Assembly: GCF_002783505.1 (NCBI RefSeq)
Contig: NZ_PFGL01000022.1
Coordinates: 1-64,000, forward strand
Length of the DNA stretch: 64,000 bases
Direction of reading: 5' to 3'
Source of the DNA: Shewanella sp. CG12_big_fil_rev_8_21_14_0_65_47_15
GTDB lineage: Bacteria; Pseudomonadota; Gammaproteobacteria; Enterobacterales; Shewanellaceae
Part shown: piece after piece, positions 17,501 through 25,774 of the stretch
Layout of the letters: every line of letters starts with the position of its first letter
Position numbering within the stretch: position 1 is the first letter of the stretch
Notes under the pieces: model-generated
Databases searched by the model: none
The model's input: the letters and a program-made list of their open reading frames with translations, nothing else
Told to the model about the DNA's origin: nothing
Position numbers and translations under genes: made by a program

Positions 17501-19073
17501 TTATACGGAGCGCCAAATCTGCGACAAATATTTGGTGCACTTAGCCTATAGCAGGCAACAAAGGGGCCTATTTAACAATATAGAACAACAGCTATTACGC
17601 CATAAACATTGGGTCGGTGAGATTTGGATCCGCAATAAGGGACGCAAGGCACTGTTAGTCTGGCTTGAGATCAACCAAGTCATAGACATTAAAGGCGAAA
17701 CCAGCCATTTTGTCGCAGTATTTACCGATATTACCGAGCGTAAAAAAGCCGAAGAAGATCTTCGTTTTTTAGCCAGTTTCGATACCTTAACTGGCCTGCC
17801 TAACCGCACTCTTTTCCAAGATCGGCTCAATCACGCCATTTCCCAGGCCCATAGGTCGAATAACATCGTTGCCCTGCTGTTCTTAGATCTCGACCGATTC
17901 AAACATATCAATGATTCTATGGGTCACCATATAGGCGATCTGCTGCTCAAAGCGGTCGCAGTACGACTGCAAAATGCCGTGCGGGAAGGTGACACGGTTG
18001 CACGCTTAGGGGGCGATGAATTTACCATTATTTTAGAAGGCGTCGCCAAAACTAAGGCGGCAACACTGATATCGGAAAAATTACTACGGGCCTTCCAAGC
18101 TCCCTTCTTACTAGATGATAAATCCTTGACCATCTCAACCTCGATAGGAATTAGTCTCTATCCTAACGACGCTGACAATGCAGACTCATTAATTAAGTTT
18201 GCCGATACCGCCATGTACCACGCTAAGTCCTTAGGTAGAAATAATTTTCAGTTTTATACCCACGAGCTAAATGAGATGGCCACCCGCCATGTACAGCTCG
18301 AAGCTGGGTTAAAACAAGCTATTTCACGCAATGAGCTGAGCCTAGTTTATCAACCTAAGTTCTCCCTGCGCGATGGTTCACTCACGGGCTTAGAAGCCTT
18401 GCTACGCTGGCATCATGCAGAGCTTGGCCCGATTTCTCCGGTAGAATTCATTCCTTTGGCTGAGGAAACGGGCATCATTAATCAAATTGGTCTCTGGGTG
18501 ATTAACCACGCCTGTCAACAGTTAGCCCAATGGAATGAATTGGGCTTTAAAGACTTCAGCATGGCCATTAACCTATCGGCCCGCCAACTCAAAGCAGATA
18601 TTATTTCGACGATTGAAGTGGCACTCGCGGTATCGGGACTGCCAGCTCAATCACTCGAACTCGAACTGACCGAATCGATGATCATGGGTAATCCACAGGA
18701 ATCTGTGACTATTTTGGCGAAACTAAAAGCCCTAGGATTAACCATTGCCGTAGACGATTTTGGCACAGGTTATTCAAGCCTGAGTTACCTTAAACGTTTC
18801 CCCATCGATACCCTAAAAATTGATAGGGAGTTTGTCCGTGATATCACTAACGATCCCGATGATGCCGCCATTACCAGCGCCATTATCGCTCTGGCACACA
18901 GTCTCGAACTCAATGTAGTTGCAGAAGGGGTAGAAACCCAAGAGCAGCTCAATTTCTTAGCCCTACAGGGTTGTGATCAGGTTCAAGGGTTCTTACTCAG
19001 TAAACCCCTTAGCGCGAAAGATTGTCTCGTACTGCTCGGTAATCAATCTAAGCCATTGTCGCAGCAGTCCTAA
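14553..19073 (+). CDS. Two-component-propeller sensor with PAS, GGDEF and EAL domains
   Basis: A very large (about 1506 residues) envelope-spanning c-di-GMP enzyme. After a signal peptide comes a periplasmic beta-propeller made of Reg_prop repeats (MLWIGTQDGL, YIWVGTFSQG, TLWIGTQGGL and others, about residues 50-690), a Y_Y_Y domain, one membrane segment (about 790-815), two PAS/PAC modules, then GGDEF and EAL. GGDEF is intact (RLGGDEF, about 1153) with an RxxD I-site. EAL is intact too (EALLRW at about 1281, with NLSARQL, ELTESM, DDFGTGYSS and EGVET). It could therefore make and degrade c-di-GMP. I chose TTG 14553 with AGGGG five bases upstream; TTG 14538 is the alternative. It follows the prp operon but has its own promoter region. 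Confidence 0.92.
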   Translation: MSLQIHRLVLITLCALSLFSFSLKGVSQPLSAANTQLKFEHIRSENGLNQNTITSLFMDSAGMLWIGTQDGLHGYNGHNFNLFIHSPNDPTSISESYVSDIIQDADGYIWVGTFSQGVNRLDLKTGSFERFGLEQGLTDLRVTRLNIVGNTLWIGTQGGLFSLSTRTQRISQVNLGNSVEPYITSLANVENTYLLTGTQNSGTFAVSSNTITRLNVPQNLTAHQIKANSTRSITLALGNQLWHYDLISQQGEVLWQTENNTAYIKDFIQTPLGRFWAVGPEAGLIQLDRKGGQLAATYHKYDTKRADSISENNILSLLQDPFGNLWLGASYSGLNKINTRRQYFQHLFEYTTELPQQSNNIRALFRSQDGALWIGTEGAGLKRLPPNSHQYQYYSSHFAKALGVELPNLNLILRDITQDKQGSIWFASNYGLGRLTPNGKFTLLNVSNSQDQTSEANYIRSIEMDGQDRLWIATSHALYRKITDKDEFISVPLTDIEGFYPAQNILVTLRADKNILWIGSLNGLVKLDMQTGLGQAFTHQPDDKNSIINNRVRDVLITANGDTWFATHGGISKLSSNAPNAGFSHYTREQGLPSDTIYALLEDEKHDIWFSSNAGVGKLNPMTNKIINFNEQEGLQALEFNGGVKLKDHDGDLWFGGIHGINRFNPKTIPDQRDEAKVALTAYKIAGKNHTILDLSRPPQIVMHYDDQLVSFEVTSLDFSYTGKNRFSYFLEGFDNQWHDLPSGNEITFTNINPGKYVLHVRHSLQYNGEGTYALLVDLRVQAPFYRTQLAYVFYCLIAVILLIWFILWRKRKRQQQQEFETSIRASEERLKLALWASGDGMWDWNIKENRVYRTNMDSSIPQWSGHHLLHESIHPEDREKFKHELAEHLQGRTPFFEVEYRIERSPGNWIWILERGKVVESDGNHQAIRMTGTSRNITSRKLIENELILSSQVLNSMNEAVVVASLDYRIRSVNPAFCAITGYTERQICDKYLVHLAYSRQQRGLFNNIEQQLLRHKHWVGEIWIRNKGRKALLVWLEINQVIDIKGETSHFVAVFTDITERKKAEEDLRFLASFDTLTGLPNRTLFQDRLNHAISQAHRSNNIVALLFLDLDRFKHINDSMGHHIGDLLLKAVAVRLQNAVREGDTVARLGGDEFTIILEGVAKTKAATLISEKLLRAFQAPFLLDDKSLTISTSIGISLYPNDADNADSLIKFADTAMYHAKSLGRNNFQFYTHELNEMATRHVQLEAGLKQAISRNELSLVYQPKFSLRDGSLTGLEALLRWHHAELGPISPVEFIPLAEETGIINQIGLWVINHACQQLAQWNELGFKDFSMAINLSARQLKADIISTIEVALAVSGLPAQSLELELTESMIMGNPQESVTILAKLKALGLTIAVDDFGTGYSSLSYLKRFPIDTLKIDREFVRDITNDPDDAAITSAIIALAHSLELNVVAEGVETQEQLNFLALQGCDQVQGFLLSKPLSAKDCLVLLGNQSKPLSQQS

Positions 19074-19092
19074 AGGACAAACTGTGGACATA

Positions 19093-19125
19093 AAGAAGGC
19101 TCCCTAGGGAGCCTTCTTGTTGCAT
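19093..19125. terminator. Bidirectional terminator between the sensor gene and ilvE
   Basis: AAGAAGGCTCCC (19093-19104) and GGGAGCCTTCTT (19107-19118) form a near-perfect 26-bp palindrome between two convergent genes. A short T-containing stretch (TTGTTGCATTTTTT) follows on the plus strand. Confidence 0.8.
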
Positions 19126-19135
19126 TTTTTATCGT

Positions 19136-20227
19136 TTAAGGCGCGATACGCTCGACACGCTTGACCCAGCCTTCGGGGCCTTTGATATGGCCCTTTTGGA
19201 TCTCGGTATAAAGTTTGTAAATGCGCTGAATATGCTCACCCACTTCGCCATTGCCGACAGTCACAACGCGACCATCTTCAAAAATATAGGAACCCACAGC
19301 AGAGACCACGGCCGCAGTACCAAATCCCCCCGCCTCGATAATTTCGCCGGACTCGATATCGGCAATAAACTTATCTAGCATCACGGTTTCTTGGCGAATT
19401 TCGCAGCCGAGCAACTCACCCAATTCCATAATGGATTGCGAGGTAATGGATTTTAAGATGGTATCGGTGAAGGTCGGGATAATCACAGTGCCGTCTTTCA
19501 GAATATGGAAGTGGTTCATCGCGCCCGCTTCTTCAATCTGTTGATTGGTAGAATCGAGATACAGCACTTGGGATGCTCCAAACTGCGCCGCCGCTTTACC
19601 CGCACGTAATGAGGCAGCATAGTTACCCGCCGCCTTAGATGCCCCGGTCCCGCCCGATACCGCGCGGTGGTAGGTTTTACTGATCAGTAAGCGTATGCCT
19701 TTATTCACGCCCGCAGCGTAATAGGCACCACTTGGGCTTAGTACTACGCAGAAGGTATAGCGAGAACTGGGGCTAACGGAGAGTCGATCTTCGGTCGCAA
19801 AAATAAAGGGACGAATGTATAAACACGCACCTTCTTGCATCGGAAACCACAGGCGGTCGACATCGATCAAGGCATTGATCGCATCGATTTGCATCTGCTC
19901 ATCAATATTCGGAATACAGACGATATCGGCGGAGCGATTCATCCGCTCGGCGTTTTTATTGATACGGAAAGTATAGATCTCACCATCTTCATGCATAAAG
20001 GCCTTCGCGCCTTCGAAGATTGACTGACCATAGTGTAATGCCATTGCTCCCGGCGCCATTTCAAATGGACCATAGGGCACAATTCGCGGATCACGCCATT
20101 CGCCATCGCGGTAATCCATTAAAAACATATGATCGGTTCTGAGGCTACCGAAGCCCACATTCCCCTCGGGCTTGAATTGCTCAGTACGGCGCTCGGACGC
20201 AGGTTTTAAATTATATTTTATTTCCAT
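19136..20227 (-). CDS. ilvE: Branched-chain amino acid aminotransferase
   Basis: This 363-residue fold-type IV PLP enzyme transaminates Leu, Ile and Val with 2-oxoglutarate. Blocks seen include HYGQSIFEGAKAF near residue 65, GGTGASKAAGNYAASL around the PLP lysine, EAGAMNHFHI, and EAGGFGTAAVVSAVG near the C terminus. Length and motifs match the BCAT group that is longer than E. coli IlvE. It is convergent with the sensor gene and has no operon partner. TTG or GTG alternatives are unlikely because the ATG is preceded by AAGGTGGTATGCG. Confidence 0.94.
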   Translation of the reverse strand: MEIKYNLKPASERRTEQFKPEGNVGFGSLRTDHMFLMDYRDGEWRDPRIVPYGPFEMAPGAMALHYGQSIFEGAKAFMHEDGEIYTFRINKNAERMNRSADIVCIPNIDEQMQIDAINALIDVDRLWFPMQEGACLYIRPFIFATEDRLSVSPSSRYTFCVVLSPSGAYYAAGVNKGIRLLISKTYHRAVSGGTGASKAAGNYAASLRAGKAAAQFGASQVLYLDSTNQQIEEAGAMNHFHILKDGTVIIPTFTDTILKSITSQSIMELGELLGCEIRQETVMLDKFIADIESGEIIEAGGFGTAAVVSAVGSYIFEDGRVVTVGNGEVGEHIQRIYKLYTEIQKGHIKGPEGWVKRVERIAP

Positions 20228-20344
20228 CGCATACCACCTTGATTACTGAACAAGCAGACTAGGGAGCGATAGGAATAAAGTCAAGGGGCTAATGCCAATG
20301 GCAAGTATTTTTGCCACAATAGGATCGAACTCCCGATGAGATAA

Positions 20345-20509
20345 GCCTATTTCCTCAAACTCAAAACCGAGGCTTCTTGGGCGTTTACCATTATCGAACA
20401 AGGCTTAGCCCAACAAGATATTGAGACTATCGCCACCGCACTCTCAAAACAATATGGAGAGCATCCGCCGCTTGTCCCGGCACATTTAATGGAATACTTA
20501 TTGCGCTAA
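20345..20509 (+). pseudogene. Fragment of a decayed gene (C-terminal about 55 codons)
   Basis: An open frame without a start codon, preceded by an in-frame TAA, encodes an ordinary-looking protein end. Segments include TEASWAFTIIEQGLAQQD and PPLVPAHLMEYLLR, then a TAA at 20507-20509. Codon use matches neighbouring real genes. I read it as the surviving 3' end of a deleted gene; I do not recognise the family. It fills part of the 407-bp gap between ilvE and the RidA gene. Confidence 0.5.
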
Positions 20510-20542
20510 AAATATGTAGGCTTAGATAGAGTGTGTTAGGAG

Positions 20543-20574
20543 GATAAAAATCCACCGAGTCATGACACTCGGTG
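20543..20574 (-). terminator. Terminator of the RidA-family gene
   Basis: CACCGAGT (20553-20560) pairs with ACTCGGTG (20567-20574) across six bases. On the minus strand the hairpin is followed by GGATTTTTATCC, a short T-run. It lies 60 bp past the end of the minus-strand RidA gene. Confidence 0.6.
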
Positions 20575-20634
20575 ACAGGATTCGAAATAGGGATCGAAAC
20601 AGGTTTCTAAACTGGACGAAAAATAGCTTAACGC

Positions 20635-20988
20635 TTAAACCGCAACCGCCGCAATCACAGAAACTTCAACCAAATATTCCGGCTCGGCAATGGCTGCTTG
20701 TACGCAAGCGCGGGCTGGCGCATGACCCTTAGGCACCCAAGCATCCCATACCGTATTCATCGCATCGTAGTCATTCATATCTTTCAGATAGAGAGTCGCA
20801 GACAATAAATGCTCCCGCGAACTCCCCGCCTGTATGAGCAAACTATCGACCTCCTCTAGCATAGTCGTAGTTTGCTCGGTGATATTTTGATATTTGTCCT
20901 TCGCCACTTGGCCACACAAATACACAGTGCCTTGATGAATGACTGTGCTACTCATGCGGGTGCCAATGTCTAAACGGATAATGCTCAT
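20635..20988 (-). CDS. RidA/YjgF/YER057c/UK114 family protein
   Basis: This 117-residue protein belongs to the Rid family of trimeric imine/enamine deaminases. The conserved [10 protein letters not shown] segment, the [13 protein letters not shown] block and the arginine-bearing [10 protein letters not shown] are all seen; the arginine sits where RidA's substrate-binding Arg lies. It is a shorter, divergent member and not the canonical RidA. Rid proteins remove 2-aminoacrylate-type products of PLP enzymes; ilvE is 400 bp away on the same strand. It is separated from the antiporter gene downstream by 79 bp, so they may be co-transcribed. Confidence 0.85.
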   Translation of the reverse strand: MSIIRLDIGTRMSSTVIHQGTVYLCGQVAKDKYQNITEQTTTMLEEVDSLLIQAGSSREHLLSATLYLKDMNDYDAMNTVWDAWVPKGHAPARACVQAAIAEPEYLVEVSVIAAVAV

Positions 20989-21067
20989 ATTGATGCTCTC
21001 TTAAATCAGTACACTTGAAAAAGGGTTCGGCTCAAATCGAATCGGCCATTTTAGCGATAAACAGACT

Positions 21068-22576
21068 TTATGTCTGCGCTACTAACCTAGGCCAAGGTGG
21101 ATAAAAACGTGCCATCAAGGCAAATAATCCTAGGCTACTGCTCACCACGGCCAGCCACACTAACGGCGTTGCCACGGCTAAATTGACTAATTGATATCCA
21201 ACTAGGGCCGCACATGCCGCGATCAAAGCAAATGGCAACTGAGTTACTACATGGTCATGGGGCAAACAACCGGAACTGGTTGCACTCAGTACACTGGTAT
21301 CCGAAATGGGTGAGCAATGGTCACCAAATACCGAGCCCGCCATCACGGCACCCAATACGGGAAGCAACAAACTAACATCCACAGTGTGGGCAATTTCGCC
21401 GCCAATCGGGATCATAATCGCAAAAGTGCCCCAACTCGAACCGGTAGCAAATGCCATAAGGGCACAGAGCAAAAACATTCCCGCCACCAGCAATTGCGCC
21501 GACAGATACAGCTTGGCCCACGAGGCCAGTAAAGTCGCTACCCCTAAATCTTGGATCACGGCACCTATCATCCAAGTACAAAGCAAAATGGCAATCGCAA
21601 AGGTGATCATACGCACGCCATGACTAAGATCCCCGAATAGCTCAGCCATTCGTCGCCCCGAAACGCTTAGCATGACTAAGGTAACCAGTGTCGCCAGCAG
21701 GCAAGCATTGCGCATAGACGCGCCAATATCGGCCTGAGCTAACCACTCTGCCAGATCCCACGAAACTACCTGCTGTGCCCCTGACCACAGGGTTAACCCC
21801 ACCGAAGCCCCAAGCAGGGTTAACATTGGCAAGGCCAATAACCAAGGATTGCCCCCTGTATCCGCCTCGGCAACGATCATCGCCGAAAGCCCCGGCATCT
21901 GAGGGCTTGTATTCAAGGGGCGAAATCCCAACCCAAACCAAGCGACCAGCAGGGATAATCCTAAGGTGGATATGGCGTAAAAGTTGAGTGCAGCGACCTC
22001 AATAAAGGCCTGCAGCGGTGAGATGGGGAGAAAGCTTATCCCCGCGAGCAAGGCCATCACATAGGGGCCCCAACTCGAAAAAGGTAACAAAGCACAGAGG
22101 GGTGAAGCGTTCGAATCAACCAGATAGGCGAGCTGCTCATTGCGAATGCCGTAACGCTGACTCAAGGGCTGACAAACATGACCCACGGCCAAGCAGCTAA
22201 AAATGCCATCGATAAACACCAACCAACCGAGAAAAACGATCCCAAGACGCGCCTGGCGCTCGGTGCGAATTCGGCGATATAACCAATCGCCAAACTGCCC
22301 GACTGCACCACCCCGAGCCAATAACTGTGTCATGCTGCCAAGCAATAGCATGGCGAGCAGAACGTTAAGATGCCACCACTGCCAAGCGCCTTGGCTATAA
22401 AACTGTTTTAGCCCAATTTCGGCTAAGTAGCCGCCGGTTTGCATAATATCGAAATGGGCAATAATCAAGGCGCCGGAGATAATGCCAACCCCGAGCGCTA
22501 TCAAGGTTCGACGTAGCCACAGAGCCAAAATGAGAGTGAGCAACAGGGGAAGTATGGCGAGCAGGCTGGGTGACAT
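21068..22576 (-). CDS. NhaC-family Na+/H+ antiporter
   Basis: A 502-residue inner-membrane protein with roughly eleven to twelve hydrophobic segments. The signature GTSSWGTF-like stretch (ATGSSWGTFAIMIPIGGEIA) and FGDHCSPISDTSVLSATSSG are typical of the NhaC/ArcD superfamily. It probably exchanges sodium for protons, although some relatives move amino acids or organic acids. The gene lies upstream of the RidA gene on the same strand. The start ATG has no strong ribosome site. Confidence 0.85.
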   Translation of the reverse strand: MSPSLLAILPLLLTLILALWLRRTLIALGVGIISGALIIAHFDIMQTGGYLAEIGLKQFYSQGAWQWWHLNVLLAMLLLGSMTQLLARGGAVGQFGDWLYRRIRTERQARLGIVFLGWLVFIDGIFSCLAVGHVCQPLSQRYGIRNEQLAYLVDSNASPLCALLPFSSWGPYVMALLAGISFLPISPLQAFIEVAALNFYAISTLGLSLLVAWFGLGFRPLNTSPQMPGLSAMIVAEADTGGNPWLLALPMLTLLGASVGLTLWSGAQQVVSWDLAEWLAQADIGASMRNACLLATLVTLVMLSVSGRRMAELFGDLSHGVRMITFAIAILLCTWMIGAVIQDLGVATLLASWAKLYLSAQLLVAGMFLLCALMAFATGSSWGTFAIMIPIGGEIAHTVDVSLLLPVLGAVMAGSVFGDHCSPISDTSVLSATSSGCLPHDHVVTQLPFALIAACAALVGYQLVNLAVATPLVWLAVVSSSLGLFALMARFYPPWPRLVAQT

Positions 22577-22755
22577 AAGCCATTCCGATAATAAATAAAA
22601 CCAAGAATACTAACGAGTTAATAACAAATGCAAAAAAACTTGAATTAGAACTCAGTTATCGGACGTTTTTTCGCCAAACGGTAATAATCACTATTCCTTA
22701 TGCTCTTGGCACTGCTAGAATCACAATCCCATCCAGAAACCATAGGACTCTCCAG

Positions 22756-22977
22756 ATGAGCCTTGAATTACTGTCCAAACTGGAAACCAAAATCCAGGCT
22801 GCACTCGAAACCATCGAGCTTCTAAAAATGGAGCTTGAAGAAGAGAAGCAAAAAGCTTCAACCTTGAGTGAGCATAATCAACAACTGAACGAGCAAAACC
22901 AACAACTGCAACAAGAACTCACTTCTTGGAACGAAAAAGTCACTGGACTGGTTGGCCTGCTCAACAGCGAAATCTAA
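22756..22977 (+). CDS. zapB: Cell division protein ZapB
   Basis: A 73-residue, almost entirely coiled-coil protein. Heptads run throughout ([19 protein letters not shown], then Gln/Asn-rich repeats [15 protein letters not shown]). ZapB links the Z ring to the chromosome terminus and bundles with ZapA. Length and N-terminal sequence fit the family. A good ribosome site (GGACTCTCCAG) is loose but the ATG is clear. Its end overlaps the convergent small gene by four bases. Confidence 0.9.
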   Translation: MSLELLSKLETKIQAALETIELLKMELEEEKQKASTLSEHNQQLNEQNQQLQQELTSWNEKVTGLVGLLNSEI

Positions 22978-23186
22978 GCTGTTTTGGTTTGATGGTTCTG
23001 CGCTTCAATCAATTCGTTCAATTCTAAAATAGCCTGCTTCACTTTTGGCAGGCTTTTTTTTGGCAATAAGAAACGTCCCTTCTCAAATTCTAATCGTCCT
23101 AAGTCTTTAACCCATATCACGCCAGTCAGGAAAATACGCGCATGCTTAACAATAAGCTTAGGTGCGTAGACAGGGAAAACTCTCAT
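22974..23186 (-). CDS. Conserved small hypothetical protein
   Basis: A 70-residue protein starting [12 protein letters not shown] chose the ATG at 23186 because GGGGG sits just upstream, rather than the more distal 23204. It is basic, with a beta-rich first half and a helical second half ([17 protein letters not shown]). No signal peptide and no membrane segment. I recall homologues only in Shewanella-like bacteria. The last codons overlap the end of zapB on the other strand. Function unknown. Confidence 0.7.
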   Translation of the reverse strand: MRVFPVYAPKLIVKHARIFLTGVIWVKDLGRLEFEKGRFLLPKKSLPKVKQAILELNELIEAQNHQTKTA

Positions 23187-23405
23187 ATGACCCCCTACAT
23201 GCATTCTTGTTGTTTTTAATTACAGTTGTTTGACAGAAAGTTTATCCATTGAGTTTCATCTCCTACGCTCTTTTTTTCGTTCTTTCACACTAAAAACCAT
23301 TAATTATATGATTTAATTGGTTTATATATTTCTTATATATTACCCACTTCAAAGCGCCATAATATTGACACTTGCCATTTTTTTGACGCGCTGCTACATT
23401 GGCTG

Positions 23406-23478
23406 TGTTACTCAGGGTAAAAATGAGCCCTATGGCTCAGGTCCGTACTTTCCGTTATCGGGGGTACGGTTTTTTTTA
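23406..23478 (+). ncRNA. Candidate small RNA or leader ending in an intrinsic terminator
   Basis: Two hairpins lie in tandem: TGAGCC/GGCTCA around a CTAT loop (about 23424-23439) and CCGTAC (23443-23448) with GTACGG (23464-23469), followed directly by eight T residues. That is a strong plus-strand terminator. Yet no plus-strand gene precedes it closer than zapB, 440 bp upstream. A weak promoter (TTGACG, then TGTTAC) would start an RNA of about 60 nt near 23418. The rest of the 450-bp gap (23205-23654) shows no gene. Confidence 0.4.
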
Positions 23479-23558
23479 CCTATTTTTTGCTTATATTTAT
23501 CTAATAAGTTCAATTACTTAATACTAAACTACGTTGCAGTCCATTTTATGTTCCCTTT

Positions 23559-23590
23559 ACCGCAACAAAAAAGGAGCCTAGAGGCTCCTT
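23559..23590 (-). terminator. Terminator of dsbA
   Basis: AAGGAGCC (23571-23578) and GGCTCCTT (23583-23590) form an 8-bp stem with a TAGA loop. On the minus strand it is followed by a T-run (TTTTTTG). It lies 65 bp past the end of dsbA. Confidence 0.8.
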
Positions 23591-23654
23591 CGATAACGGG
23601 TACACTCGATACTATCACTTATGCATAAACAGCAAGATGATAATCAGAAAGCGG

Positions 23655-24263
23655 TTATTTTTTCGCTAAATAGTAGGCGATATCCAACAGCTCGTCGTAG
23701 GACTTAATCGCCCCCGTTTCAACACGATACTTACCATTAACCACTAAGGCAGGAACCCCCGTCAGCTTGGCATTTTCCGTATCACGTTTCATTTTAGCCA
23801 TTTGTGCTTTCACCATAAAAGACTCGGCGGCGGCATCAAAAGCTTTACCATCGACACCATTAGCCACAAAAAGTGCGCGAATATCGGCAAGACTCGTGAA
23901 GTGTTGCTTCTTCTCATGGATTGCAGCAAACAGTGCCGCATCCATTTTATCATCGACATTTAATTGGTGTGCCACGGCAAAGGCACGTGACATTTCGACA
24001 CCCATTTCCTTACCAATAAAATCGACGTGTGCCTGATTGAAAGCCACGTCATCCGGCTTCTCGGCTAAGATTTTTGGTACTACCGTTTTAGAAAAGTTGT
24101 AGCAGTGTGGGCAATAGAAAGAGAAAAACTCAGTGATCTCTGGTTTGGCCGTCGCTGGGCCATCGTTAATCACTGTGTAATGTACACCTTCTTGGTATTC
24201 TACAGCCGACGCAGCCAGTGGTGCCAATAATAGCGCAGCGGCCATAAGTAATACTTTTTTCAT
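23655..24263 (-). CDS. dsbA: Thiol:disulfide interchange protein DsbA
   Basis: DsbA oxidises cysteine pairs in newly exported periplasmic proteins and is re-oxidised by DsbB. This 202-residue protein has a signal peptide (about 1-20, ending AASA), the active site CPHC at C51-C54 within a thioredoxin fold, a helical insertion, and the cis-proline in TGVPAL. It lies downstream of srkA on the same strand, the same pairing as in E. coli (srkA-dsbA), though 122 bp separate the two. The ATG is preceded by AAGGAATTTTC. Confidence 0.96.
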   Translation of the reverse strand: MKKVLLMAAALLLAPLAASAVEYQEGVHYTVINDGPATAKPEITEFFSFYCPHCYNFSKTVVPKILAEKPDDVAFNQAHVDFIGKEMGVEMSRAFAVAHQLNVDDKMDAALFAAIHEKKQHFTSLADIRALFVANGVDGKAFDAAAESFMVKAQMAKMKRDTENAKLTGVPALVVNGKYRVETGAIKSYDELLDIAYYLAKK

Positions 24264-24385
24264 GAAAATTCCTTAAATCAATTGTATAAATGAGCTGGAG
24301 CCTAACATATTCTATTTTTCGAGTGTAACTCAAGCCTAAGAGTTCAATCTCATGTCACAAGATACGTCTGTGACATTATTTTTGT

Positions 24386-25426
24386 TTAATAAGGCACTAG
24401 GCTCAGTGGGGGCTCCTCAAGGGCAAAAAGCTGCTCCTTAAAAGCCAAAATCTGTTGCTCCCAATATTTTTCATCCCCAAACCAAGGGAAGTTCATCGGG
24501 AAAGCAGGATCCTGCCAACGCCTGCCAATCCAAGCGTTATAGTGCACCATACGCAACGCCCGCAGCGGTTCAATCAAGGCCAGTTGCCTAGTATCAAACT
24601 CACAAAACTCTTCGTAGGCCTCGAGTAAAATCTCAAGCTGCATAAGTTGTTGCGCTCGATCACCCGTTAGCATCATCCACAGATCTTGGATCGCAGGGCC
24701 CATACGCGCATCATCCAAATCCACAAAACCTGGGCCATCGGGCGTCCATAAAATATTGCCAGGGTGTAGATCCCCATGGAGTCGAATAGCACTAAAACCT
24801 TGGCGTGCCCAGATGGCATTCGCCTTAGCTAACACTTGTTCTACCACAGTAAAAAATGCCACTCGCAGGCTTGTCGGGACCAGCTCAGATTGCTTTAACC
24901 ACGCGAGCGGCTCGGCGCCTAATATTTGCGGATTAAGCGGCTCACGTTCACTGAACGCTTCCTGCCCAGCGTACTGATGCATACGACCGATAAACCGGCC
25001 CACTAATTCCAACTGCTCCAAATTATCGACTTCAAAGGCTCGCCCCCCGAGGGAAGGAAACAAAGTAAACCGAAAACCTTGGTAGTAGTGCAAAGTTTTG
25101 CCTTCTAACACAAGGGGCACCGCCATGGGAATATCTTCAGCGGCTAAGGCAAGCGCATAGTCGTGCTCTTCTTGAATTTGGGCATCGCTCCAGCGATTAG
25201 GGCGATAAAACTTCACCACAAAGCGCAGTCCTTCATCGCTGCGAAATTGATAGACGCGGTTCTCGTAGCTGTTGAGTGCCAGTAGCCCTGTCTCGGGATA
25301 AATGCCAAGGCTCTCTATGGCATCTAAGATCAAATCCGGAGTAAGGGCCTGAAAATGAAACTCAGCCCCCTTGTCGCTCTGACTCACGGATAACGAGTTA
25401 CTTTGGTTAACCAGATTTTGACTCAT
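24386..25426 (-). CDS. srkA: Stress response serine/threonine kinase SrkA (YihE)
   Basis: SrkA is an aminoglycoside-phosphotransferase-fold protein kinase linked to the Cpx envelope-stress response and protection from stress-induced death. The catalytic loop LHGDLHPGNILW and the metal-binding FVDLDDARMGP are clear. I chose the ATG at 25426 (MSQNLVNQ, 346 residues), which leaves two bases after the preceding gene's stop; a longer frame to 25516 overlaps that gene and adds unsupported residues. The arrangement DUF3630-srkA-dsbA is probably one transcription unit. Confidence 0.93.
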   Translation of the reverse strand: MSQNLVNQSNSLSVSQSDKGAEFHFQALTPDLILDAIESLGIYPETGLLALNSYENRVYQFRSDEGLRFVVKFYRPNRWSDAQIQEEHDYALALAAEDIPMAVPLVLEGKTLHYYQGFRFTLFPSLGGRAFEVDNLEQLELVGRFIGRMHQYAGQEAFSEREPLNPQILGAEPLAWLKQSELVPTSLRVAFFTVVEQVLAKANAIWARQGFSAIRLHGDLHPGNILWTPDGPGFVDLDDARMGPAIQDLWMMLTGDRAQQLMQLEILLEAYEEFCEFDTRQLALIEPLRALRMVHYNAWIGRRWQDPAFPMNFPWFGDEKYWEQQILAFKEQLFALEEPPLSLVPY

Positions 25427-25428
25427 AT

Positions 25429-25761
25429 TCAGTTCACTCTTAGGTGAGGTTGCAGCAAAGTGGCTAGGTATTCCAACACCTCGAAATCGGCTTCCCGTTC
25501 GGTCGAGAGCCAGCAAATGTTGCCGTAAAACTCATAATTGAGCCATAACTGGCTGCCTTCAAATTCTAATAACCATTGATGCCTGTCGGCCCCCCACTGA
25601 CGCTCACGCACAGTGCAATCGAGCGCCGCGGCTAAAGGTTCGGCAAAATCGGCGAAACTATCGAAATCGATATCCGCACTAACCGCTAAACTTAAGGCAC
25701 TTCTATCTAAGTTAATGGTATTTAAGCTAATGGCTTTTAGGTGTGTGCTTGGTAATTTCAT
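25429..25761 (-). CDS. DUF3630 family protein
   Basis: A 110-residue cytosolic protein matching DUF3630 as I recall it: a tryptophan-rich second half (RHQWLLEFEG, LWLNYEFYGNICWLS) and an acidic first half. The family is small and mostly from Shewanella and relatives, and its function is not known. It ends two bases before srkA and starts 13 bp after selO ends, so it is transcribed with both. Confidence 0.82.
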   Translation of the reverse strand: MKLPSTHLKAISLNTINLDRSALSLAVSADIDFDSFADFAEPLAAALDCTVRERQWGADRHQWLLEFEGSQLWLNYEFYGNICWLSTEREADFEVLEYLATLLQPHLRVN

Positions 25762-25774
25762 GCTTGTTATCCAA

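Noticed and set aside
23317-23628. Plus-strand frame of 103 codons before dsbA
   Set aside because: It runs through two hairpins and two terminators, and its composition does not look like protein.
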